64,000 nucleotides of DNA from Echinococcus granulosus (taxonomy: Eukaryota; Platyhelminthes; Cestoda; Cyclophyllidea; Taeniidae). This document shows, in pieces, positions 15,001-27,000 of the stretch. Location: the NCBI RefSeq assembly GCF_000524195.1, contig NW_020170453.1, positions 271,526-335,525 on the forward strand. Reading direction: 5' to 3'. The notes under the pieces are model-generated. The model had not been told where the DNA came from, made no database searches, and saw only the letters and a program-made list of their open reading frames with translations. The stretch's first letter is position 1. Each line of letters begins with the position of its first letter. A program made the translations under genes and the position numbers.

Positions 15001-18000
15001 TTTGCAATTTATATAGAATTTTATGAGTGCCGCCCTAAAATCGACTAGTTAAAACTGGAGGTTTAATAATAATGTACCCTCGTAATGCGAACAAATGGGG
15101 TGAACCATCTGCGATACATCCACGCTCAAAATTAAGCCAGAAGTTTACTGAATACCAAACTTGTCCTGCACCACAGCGGGTGTACCCCTTCCTCATCACG
15201 CAGCTTACCTGTTCCTCAATGACAGAGTACCTCTGAAACTTGAGTATTGCGGTAGCTGCGAAAATGAGGTCGGGATCTGAGCTTTGAAGGACGAGTTCCA
15301 CTCCAGGGAACAGATCCTGTACAAGACCCATGAAGAGGGCCACATCTTCATGCACAAACTTGGGCAGATTGGTGTCCTTCAGTGCGCGCATTAGTAGCTT
15401 GTCCTCCCGATTCTCGGGATCGGCACGTCTTATTCCGCCCGCCATTGAGAGCACCGACTTGAGGGCTCGCAGCCCAAAGTCGTAGTGGTATTGCTGGGAC
15501 AATTGCTCCTTCGCCAGGCGGTACATGGTGGTCAGCTTTTTGGCTAATTCCTGCAGCGGAGAGAAGGAGGTAGACAGAGTTGCTGATGTCTGTTTAAAGT
15601 GAATCGCGACTGTGCATCAACTTACTCTTATTTTATTTGGGATGCACATTCTATGCTTAATATAGCGATGGAATGGTGTAAGAGATGGCAAAAAGTAATT
15701 TGTAATTGCAACAAAAATTGTCATTTTTCCCTTTTCAGATGACTTGCATTATCCGGATGGGTAAGCTTAACAAATAAATGAGCTGAATGAAAAAAAAAAA
15801 CAAGATAAAACGGACTTACTCTCGCAGTGAGAAAGCCCTGAGCGAAGAGCATAATCTCGCAAATGTACTCGAGGTCGGGCACAATGACCACGACGGGACG
15901 AAAGAGGGCCTTCAGTGACTCAGGCAGCTCCGTGCGACCCGCGTAGCCTGGATTCATTGTAATAAAATAGCCGATATGACTGTTCAGCACCGTCTCCTGG
16001 CCCTCCAGCTGAATCAAGATGCTAATGTTAGCATTTTCATCTGTTCAGTTAAGGTTCAATGTGCCTTAATTAGAAATACTAAAGAAAACAGACTTATGAA
16101 AGAAAAGCCGTGAATTACTACTGCTATACACTTTGCATTACTGAGACATTTCAAATGTATTTGCTTTTGAATTTTCTGAGGCAACATTAGAGGGTGGCAC
16201 AACCTAAATGATTAAAATAATCAAGAAAAGGAGATAAGTAAATTTGGTGTTCAAAAAGGATTAGCTTAAGTTTAAGGTTTTAGGAAGAAGTGGTATGGTA
16301 AGGGACAACTGAAGGGACTATTCTTTAGATGGGACTGAATAGACTAACCTGAAAAACGGTGGCCTTGGCCTTAAGGGCAGTCTGAATGGCCTGAATTTGT
16401 GAGGTGACCACGGAGAGGACGGAGACCTCAATGCGATTGAACTCATCAAAACAGCCCCAGCATCCCACGCGGCAGAGACCCATCATCAGCCTTCCAAAGG
16501 ACTGATACCGTCAAACGGGAAGAGTAAATAAAAATCCACTGGATAAATAGGATTTCTTTTGCGATGGACGCATCCACTTAGTACATGGTTAATTAAAATA
16601 AGCGCGCATGAGTTCCTTTAGCATCGCTCTCGTTTACTTATATATTTAACTACGTAGTGTAACTCAACTGATGTCCACCACAACTTGCGTCAATTTGAAC
16701 ACCGAGATAATTGAGTCTTCAATACCTTTTCGGTATTTATAAATTTCAGTGAAAGAATTAGAACTCGTACGTTTTGTTCGCATAAACTTCGAGTGAATGC
16801 GGTGTGAAACTACAGAATCGCGTAACGGACGTGAATACCTTATAGTCCATGCTCTCGCCACAATTAGTCACCACACATAGGAGTCCCATAGCCTTGGCCA
16901 AGTCTTTCGTACTCTCCGTCTTGCCCGTGCCTGCGGGGCCTGCAGGCGCACCTCCCAAACACAGCGAAAGCGCCTGAGTCAAAGTCAGGTAGATACGATC
17001 CGTGAGTGGCGTGATGACCAACCTCCCATTCATGCCGAAGTACTCGTATCCATAGTCAAACTCTGCAGAGACCTGGCGCACCTTCAGGTTGTCCAGGTCG
17101 CGAACCCAGTAAAATCGCAACTGGGACTCCCACTCAAATTCTTCAACGGCGTGGATGCTATCGCGGATGAAGCTTTCAATGATGTCTTTGGCGTGTACGT
17201 CGAGAATGAGCACGGTTTCGAGCTTCTTCATTACATTAGGCTCCAAGTAGCCACGCACCATGCGGACAATCTGGGAGATCTGGTCAAGAAGTTTGCGGTT
17301 AAAGTCTTTTAGAGCACGACGTTGACCCGCTTTCATGCGCTTGAAGACGTCCTCGGTCTCCCAAGTAAACCAGATCTGGGTGGCGGCTAGCACGACCATG
17401 CCCTGAGAAATAGAAGTGGAAAGTACGTTTTAATTCTAGGATATGCGGTCACTGCATGGGTAATTTGTGGATTGAGGTTAGTCTACTTTCATTCTCGTTG
17501 TTTATGCCGAACAACATTTAGACTTTGTCTTCGGATGAGAATCGCAAAAGCTTTAAAAGAACGATCAACCACTCACGAGAAAATCAAGCATCCAATTGAC
17601 ACGCAATTTCTTGTAGCAGTAATAGAAGAGGGCACGCTTGGTAATGAGGCGGTTGGAACGCTGCATCTCGGACTCTTGGGTGAGAAGCCACTCCTCCACC
17701 TTACCCACCACGTAGACTGGCCGATGGAAGGGCATCACCTCCTCTTCGCACGACACCATGGCTGTAATTATCGTGCTCTTGCCATCCTGTCGGTACTGGT
17801 AGCCTTTTATGTTATCAAACATCTGCAGAAATTACAGAGAAAAATTAGCCTTACTAACCCGCTTTCTTCCCATTCTTCAATAGTGTAGACTGTTGAATGG
17901 GTGACCAGTTGGTAGAGAAAATCGACCATCTGTCCATGTGTCTTTCAAGTTCGTCACACACACAAAGCGTTGAAGAAAAACCTATCTCGTTGTAATCTCT

Positions 18001-21000
18001 GGATTGTGGAGCATTTGAATATTTGATGCTATACTCAGTGGCAACTCTGCTGGCTTGCTCTCCAACTGACCTTAACAATGTGCTCCTGAATAGACCCAAC
18101 CTCCTTGCCACCAAGAATGGAGAGCATCTCATCGTCGGAGATGAAGTAGAATCGCGGAAAGGCGTTGCGCTTTGCATCCAGGTAGTCGTTAAGCGCCTTT
18201 TGACAGAACTCCAGCTCATTCTGCAGCATTGACAGTGTATCTAACTTACGATCAGTGAGGCAGGACTTCATGACGAACTGCACCTCCATCGCCTCTTTCA
18301 TTAGCTGTAGCGGTAAGAGAATAATGCAAGCGTCTAAACTCAGTGTATTTCTGACTCTTTCAAGTCCCCATGATTTGACTATAGCACTAGTTTATCAAAA
18401 AGATGCGATTCAACCAAGTTTGAAATTATCCCTTTCCTCCCAACTGACGCACCTTACGAAACGCGGTATCCAACTTCTGAAACCTTTTTGCTTCATTTGG
18501 TAACTGATTGGCGATATCACCAGCTACAAAGATGACTTCCAGGTACATCCACTTCTGCTGCACAATCACCCATTTCTAAAGTAGAAGCGAGAGGCAGGTT
18601 AGAGACTCTGTCACCTTCAGCAGCGAAGTGGTGGTGGTGGGCGACTCCACTACTGACCTCAAGGATATCACTAATGGTGCTTAGGTCCTTCTCCCACTGA
18701 CGCACAGTGGTGACGAAGGGCGCTGCATTGCGACTCCCACTAATCGACTGTAGACTCAGCATGTTGTCCTCCAACACCTTGGTGGTATCATCCAGACCTC
18801 CCAGCACCGGACACGCCTGACCCTTGCACTTGGTGTAGAGGGTAAGGGTGAACTTCATCTCCTTCCATATACGCTTTATCTCCTCCAGGCTCTACGAGTG
18901 CAACACAAAAGTTTAGCCATTGGGTTAACTTTATTTGCCTGAATGTCATCATATTCCGTCAGAGATTGTCTTCGTGTGGAGGGGATGGATACCCTCCCAT
19001 TTCTATTGTGCCTCTTTACAGAATGATACTTTAATATCCACTTCATATTTGCTCAAATGGCTAAGAATTACTTGACCGGTGGTAAAAATTGTAGTTAATT
19101 GTGTAACCTATCCTCTGTCTACGGAGCAAATGGGCCTCATGGAATAGATTTATAGCCAATCTACTGTGCACTCAAGAGTAAATTGTCCCACCTGTTCAAT
19201 AATAAGTTCCCGTTGAGCGTTGGCCACGATAACCGCAATCACTTCGGAGTAGTGATGCAGCTCCATCGCGAAGACACCCTCCAGGGTAAATGTCAGTGGG
19301 TCAATATCGAAACTGATCCCAGTCTTCTCCATTAACTGCTTCCAGTGCCTATCCAAGATGTATATGCAATATTTATAAAACGTTTAACAGTGATGGTCAA
19401 GAGCAGAGCTTTGTAATCGGACCTGTCCCGAAGGGCCTCGTCCTTTAAGTAGACAATCAACAGAAGTGAGTCCTGGAAGTTTTTCAAGTCCGTGTACAAC
19501 CTCCGTGCACAGGGTAGCAAACGAATCTTTTTGGGTGCCGCCTTGAAGGTGTCGATGAATTCTTGGGTAGCCGTCTGAATCGACTTGATATTGACGTCTT
19601 TCCAGAGCATTAAAGCCCAATCCTGGCGTGCAGTCTAGATGGAGAGAAAGAGTAGGATTTAACGTCCACACATCAAGCTCACCTTCTGATTGATGTAGAG
19701 CTCATAGATGGGTTTCAACTTGTGCAGCTCTGAGCGAATGGTCTTCAAGTCAGGATAGGCAGAGATTGGTAGTCCGAGGAGACGTTCACTGCTAAGCAGA
19801 TCTACTCGCTCTGTTTCGAGGTTATCCGAAAGCTTGGTGAACTTGACTAGACTCTTTAAACCGTTGTCGAGATTGCGTGATTCGGTTCCTGGACCTGACC
19901 GTTTATAGCTGAAGGATATAGTTGAGCATAAATTTGGCTTATGTAAGGAATTGAAGAAGAGTTCGCTCAATCCCAATACCAAGATGAAACTTCTATGGAC
20001 CGTTGCCATAAAATGACATTCAGACGCTAACCGAAAACGAGTCAGAAAAGCCCTGTTAGATAAATCAAGTGATGAGAAACTGACCAAAATAACCGTTTGA
20101 AAACCAGAACCTACTCTTCAACAAAGAGCATAACCCTCCGTTTGAAGTCTTGCACAACATCGCGCACCCCAAAAGCGAACTGAGCTTTCATTGGTGCGAT
20201 GTTGGCGGCCATTTCAAGGGCGCGTAAGATGATGGCATTCCATCGACGACGCAGTGTGTTGGGAGAGTGCCAGTGCTCCTTAGGTACCTGCTGGAGATAC
20301 TCGGGATCACCATATTGGCGGAGGAGGCGGTAGCGCTCGGACAAATCGCTGGCGCACTCGTCCACCATCTCGCACATTCCACCCTCCAACTCGCCCATCA
20401 CGCTCAGTAGCTGCTTCATTTGCACCAAGGAGACAGGCTTCTTCTTCAGCACCCCGCGCTTCTCCTACAATTTGTGGTATGGAATGTGCATAATGGGTAA
20501 TCGCTGATTCGGTCTCCTATTTACGCATTCGATTATGTACTTATCCACCTTTTCATTCATCTATTCATTTATCTTTCCATCTGACATCCTTAGACCATCC
20601 ATTCATCTATTCATCATTTATTTGTCCACCCTTCTAGCTTGATTCCACCTCAAATCCATACAGCGGAAAATATTTCCTATTTCTTGTTCATTTGATTCTA
20701 AATATGTTTCCAAGCATAATCCCATCATGGTTTAGTATCCAATTTAGGTCAGGAGAGAGGGAGAGAAAAACAAGACCCACTAGTAGGATTTTCATGACAC
20801 TGGCATACTTCTGCTCTGCGGTTTCGTACACAAAGCGCAGGTAGATGCGCAGCCAGTCGCTGAGGTGTGTGTATACACTGTCCATGAAGGAGCCCATGCG
20901 CAGGCCCAACGCGCCCGCTAGCACCACCCGCAGTGGCCCAATAATCCGCGCGAGACTCTCCGCCCAATTCTGCAGCGTCATTATGCGGATTTCGAAATCT

Positions 21001-24000
21001 CGGGTCGTGCGTGGCTTCTTATGTACCCACTTCTCCACCACATTCATCTGTAGGATGCAAGAGTGAGTGGACAAATAAATTATGAAGTGTCTAGACTAGC
21101 TTTCTTCTCTCAGTGACGTCTGATGTTCTAATTGTGTATAAGAATGAGTGTTGGTTTCCTTCTTATCCAACACACTAGCCGGTACATGGAAGTTTCAATC
21201 TTAGCAAATCGTCACACTTCTTCAAAGAGCACACCCCACCTTGTCCTGATGCCAGAGCATGGTATAGAGCACAAGGCGCCGCAGAAAATCAATGACGATT
21301 CGGTTAAGCTTGACCACCCTCTCATTGAAGACGGTCTCGGGTTCGTAGACTTGAGGGCAGCGCTCCAGCTCCTGCGAGAAGTTAATGTTCACCACCCGCT
21401 CCCCGTCACCACCTCGTGTGGAGGGACAGGGAAGGCAGGTTCCGCGCATCCATCGCACGAAAAAACGCGTACTGGGGCGGAAAGAGATGGAGAGGGGAAT
21501 GGCGGGAGAAGACGACACTAGTAAGGTCTTAAATCATCATATTCTCTTAATATAGAAGGCCGTGGAAACTTGTACGACGAGTCTTACTTTGGTCCCAAAA
21601 TTTGTGATCCTGCAGTACGATCGGTATTAAATTTGGGCTATCATAAAATTAAAACTATGTAATGTTGCATTACAGTCTATTATTAGAGATTATGATGCAA
21701 AATCGCCTCAGCCCTGTCTTAGGATAGATCCCACCTTTCTCGGATACCAGAGGAAGAAGATACAGAAGAAATACGCGCTGGGTGCTTCACAGAACAGCCA
21801 TCTAAAGTTGCCATATTGGTTAAATCGTACAAAATCATTAAAATTAATTAATATGGGAGAATATGGAAGGCTAACCTATCTGTGCATCCTCGAATGGTTT
21901 GTATCATCCACTTATAGAGGTCCCCAGTAGTTGGATAGAGAACGATGTCGGAGTTAGTGAGGAGAACATCAATGTGAAAGACCGGTTTCATCCCACCCAA
22001 CCGGTCTACGAAGTGCCAGACGTTCCTTAGAACCATCTGAAAATGGAATCATAAAGATCCTAGGAGTGGTGCTGCAAGTTATCTGACCGAAGGATAGCCA
22101 GTAAGGATGCGTAACTGCCAGGAGCTTCGAAAATGACATAATCGAACAAACTCACATTGACAAGTGCTTCCAACAATCCCTGCTCAAACATCAAGTAGAC
22201 AGAAGCCATTTGTTCACATCGATGAGTGCTGGTGTCGAACAGTGCCTCCTCCAACTTGCTCAGAGCATTGGCGAGGGTGTTCTGTGTAGCTGTGGCCAAC
22301 TCCTCCATGTCATTCTCGCGCGCCGCCTCGGCGTAGTCAAGAAACTCCTTGGCAGAGACTAGCACTGCACGTGACTGCTCCTTGAAGAGATTTATGCGTT
22401 TTATCTTGCAACAGGCCTGCTGCAGGCTGGCGAAGCACCTATTTATCTCCTTAAACTGTGTCTCCAGTGATTGGATTTTCTGGATATAAAGGGGCAAAGA
22501 GAAGTGAAAGATGTACAGATTGAGAACGCTTCAAATGTGCTTGGGTTTGAATTGGTTTTACAATTTTTGAGGCTGTGACGAAAAATTGTCTCCAATTTTA
22601 AATGATTTTAACTTATTCAGCGAAGGGGAAAAAAATACCAAAAGTGCAAACAAACACCTTACAGTTAATTAATTCTATTACCGTTTTTTTTATTTATGCA
22701 CAGACTATTTTATATAACACGGTGTTAATCGGTCCCATTCTCCAATGTTTATCATTTTTAAACCAAGGATTAAGCCACAGTGATTTTCTGCCAAATGGGA
22801 AACACTGAGAAGTTTTGATCCCTCTGTACCTCACCTTCTCAGCCAGCTCCAAAAAGTCATCAATTGCTAAACTATCCCAATTTAGATAGTTAACTCCACG
22901 ATCAAAGTGAGCAATGAAGTCCCGAAGAGTGAGCTGCAGGAGCGCGGCCTTGATGGGGGATAAATTACGCCGCACCGCCTCGTAACGATCCACAATGTCC
23001 TGCAGTCGCAGCACGAGGAATTGGAAGTAGCGGCGCTATGGGGGTGGGGGAGGGAAGACAGGGAGAGAGAGGAAGAGGGTTTACTAATAATTATAACAAT
23101 TAGAGTCTTAATTAAATCGTCAACTCACTCGCAGACCGAGAAGCCTAGCCATTTCAGGAATACGCATACCTAACATCTCTAAACGAGCCGCCTCTGCAAT
23201 CGCTGCCCATATGTTGGAATCGAAGTTCACCTCGTAAGCAGGAGCTGACTCTAGAAAAGAAGCGCATTGAAATGTGCTGTTGAAAAGCTTACCATATCCG
23301 AGATTCTCTTCATATACGCTGGGCTTTTGAAGACTGAAGGTGGGATAACTTTTAACGATGTCTTCACTAACATCAACGACATTGGTGCCTGTAGCGGAGG
23401 CCGGGTTGAAAGGATCCATGGTGGAACGCAGAAAAGTGCCGTTATCGAAGGTGGCTGAACTGCGAGGTGAAAATGTTGCTGGCAGCTCCAGATCAGGAGG
23501 TGAAGCTCCTGCCCACCATGTCGGTGGCGGTTTGATGTTCACTGCTGCCTGTCAATGCCAAAAGTTGGTAACAATTAATGTCATTTTGCACATTAAGGAA
23601 TCCAATTTTTTTACCTTATGGAAAGGCAGCACAGTGGGGTTTTTGAAGAGGATGGATTGGCTAAGACGGGCATTTAATGAGGCCACAATGTCGCTCTCCC
23701 AAGCCCTGAATTTGTCCATTTCGAAATCCCGTAATTTATGTGCCAGCTCAATGTACTGCTGCCGTACACTTCGACCGCGTTTCTTCCCCACTTTAGCGTC
23801 ACCTCCCTCCTGTTCCGCCTGGTCACCTGCTCCCTGATTCTGGCTCATTTCCTCCTCTGCCTCCACATCCGCCTCAGCCTCATTGTCCCCCTCCTCCTCA
23901 AAGAGATCTGGCTGCGAGTGCAGGAAACGCACAATGCTGTACTTCACCGTACTTAGAGTCAAACGCGCCCACCGGATGGCTCCCGATACTGGTGGGATGT

Positions 24001-27000
24001 AACGGCCGGTCTGGGGGTCGTCCTTCTTTTCCATGAAGCGACGCTCTACTCGAGATAACTGTAGTAATAAAAACATGGGCTAGGAGGAGATATGGAATCT
24101 AACAATAGCCTTCTAGACCTTTTATACATTAATGACTGACTATGCTTCAACGTTGGCATGCCTAACTACACCTTCAGGGTATGATTCGGAGCTCTGCAGT
24201 TGATAGAATTCTTTCTACACATAATATATATGCAGCCAACTCTATTTCGAGCAATGAGTATCATTTTGCACCTAAGCATTTTCCAAAAACGAAAATGCTT
24301 AAACTTAGAGAAGATTTCTTAAATAAGGAAGAGAAATCATGTTGATTATTACCTCCACTCTCAAGCTACGCAGGACATCGCGATACTTGTCCTTCAAGAG
24401 GCAACTAATGGCGCTACGAGCCTTCACCGCCTTGAAGCGTTCAAGCAGATTAAAGGCGTTGTTTGCACCGCGGATGTGAGCGAAGTAGTCGTTAATGAAG
24501 TTCTTTGCCTTGGCGTCAATCAGGCTCACCTTGTCGGCGAATTCCTCTTGCAGACGGTTCCAAAACTTCTCATTTTGGGGTAGGAAAGGGCACTTCAGAT
24601 TCTACTATGCACGCAGCGGAAGAGAGTTGAATGGATCGGCATCGCGAAAGAAGGATATTCATAGTAGCTACGCATCCAATTTATATAGCATGCGTTCTGT
24701 CGGTTTTAGGCTTCTTTCAACATTGCAAGAAGCCGATTCATGTCGCTCTTTTGGGAAGAATAAGTATTCTACCATGCCAACTCACTACATGGAGAATCAT
24801 CGGTGAGCACTGCAAATGAAGCTTAAATGCAGAGGTTGTCTATGTAAACAGCTTGCAATTTGACTGACGTTCTGCATTATAACATTTAAGGTAACTTTAC
24901 ACTGTTCTACTCATATCGTTTGCACTTCCTTTCAGACGTCTACGCTTGCTTGAGTTTTCAGAAGTTATTTTGACACCCTGAGGTTGATCACTTACCGGAT
25001 TTTTGAGAGGATTGAATAGATTATCCACCAAACGCAGGACCTCCGTCAGAGTTTTGCTTTCCCCCGTTATATTCTTCAGCTCGGGTCCAAACATGCGGTA
25101 GAACTCCTTAGCGCACTGCAGATCGAAAAAGGGATGTAGGGATAAGGGGAGAGCGGATTGAATACCGTAATAACAGCATGACAGTGCTTACATTTGCCAT
25201 ATCAAGGATGTCTTGCAGCACGCGTGTGACATAGTGGATGCGGCCGAAGAGGAGCTTACGATCAAACTCCCACCGATTGTCTTGTGACGTGGCCTCCACG
25301 CGCTGGCGCTCCTGCATATAAGTGGACTCAAACATGGTGAGCATCCGCATTGCTGCTTCCGTCTCGCGAAGGATGCTCTGCACAGAGTGGCTGGATTAAC
25401 GGGTTTTGATGTTAGCATGCATGATTGCAAATAGGGTATCAGGGATGGTGCTAAGCATAGCTTAGCTATCACTGTTACCCTTTCATAAAACTCTCTTTTA
25501 GGTTGTCAGATAGCTTGACTAATTGATGGATATGCGGGTAGACATGATTACTGACTGGCGGTCAAATGGATGAGTAGATAGTCTAAATAGATTGGAGAAT
25601 AAATGGAGAGATGGGTGGGGAGATGAAGAGAGGGGTAAATACGGGATTCCTTAAAGTTGTTCCTAAATTAGCTTGGTAACATTAATGGTAGTTTCGCACC
25701 TGAAGAGAGTGGGAATGTGCATGACACGAATGACGCGATCATAGAGAGCCCAAGCGATCTTCTGCAGCAGGGGACCCATTCGTTCGTCCTTGTTGTAGCC
25801 CCTCGAGATGGTCCAGATCAGGCGGAGGGACTGCAGCATTGCAGGTATTGTGTCAGTCACCATGTTAAAACCATGAGCGAACTGCACGTTCTTGAAGTGA
25901 CGTTCGACCAGGAGGAGGAACCTTCAGACATTTGCAGAAAAGCAAATATGGATACTTTAAAAAGAAGTGGTTGCTAAAGTGGTTTAAACGTATCTAGAGT
26001 GTACATGTGAAGGACATTGCCCCTCTCTAGATGCTGCCGATCCACAGAACTCGCGAGCACTTGTTTCCTTCCTCTTGCATCCAAATGAAGTTCCTACACA
26101 GTGATTTGTGGTTGAAAGCCTTCAGTAAAAACCGCCAGTCAACAACGAAAATGATAATTAACAAATAGAAAGAAATGAGCAGATGTAAGTAGATGGGCTG
26201 TTGTATGGACTTCACCTCGCATTATCCTTGGCTTCCGCCATCAGCATACGGATCTCAGTGACGCGATCGAAGTGTGTGGCATCGAGGTTGGCGAGGGCGT
26301 TCCAACACTCCACCACCTTCACTACTTCTTTGCTGCGCAGCGCCTCATTCACTGTGGTAAGGGTCTTGCAGCGATACCGCCAGTATTCTACCTCCTCCAA
26401 AGGCCCCACCGTCACTGAGCGTGGCTTGTTTAGGTCGTTGATTGTCTTGTCGATGATTGCATCTGCGTCACGTGGGTGGAAAAAAAGGGTTGACTGTCAG
26501 CGCTTTAGTGTGATTCACTCAAAAATGGCAACACTGAAGGTGAAGGAGTAAAATATGTACAAATTCGAAATCTATAACAGAATCACGTTAAGAAGCAGAT
26601 GTAATTTCAAGGGATTTATAAGTAGATGTCCAAAAAAGGAGAGGCAAGTAATTATAAATCGTATCATTGCATCCTATCCATTGCGTTTACCCTCGCGGCT
26701 CGATTGCAAGTATATATAAAGTCTAGACGATGAACACTCTACCAATTTTTAGCCTCTGATTGGAGGAACTAGGTCAGTCTCTCACGGATTTCCCCCTTTA
26801 TTAAGGGGCTATAGGTGAAAACTGGCAGCTTACTCCATCTGCCGACCAGACTTCTAAAAGGCTCAAAGACCTCGGGTGGTAGCCCACCGAGACAATGTTG
26901 CATCGTTGGTAGTGGGAAATCAGGCTGAGGTAGCTGAAAGACTCCATGTAGAGCGGACTCAGTCTCAACCAGAACGCTCTGAAATTTGTGCAGATTCACC

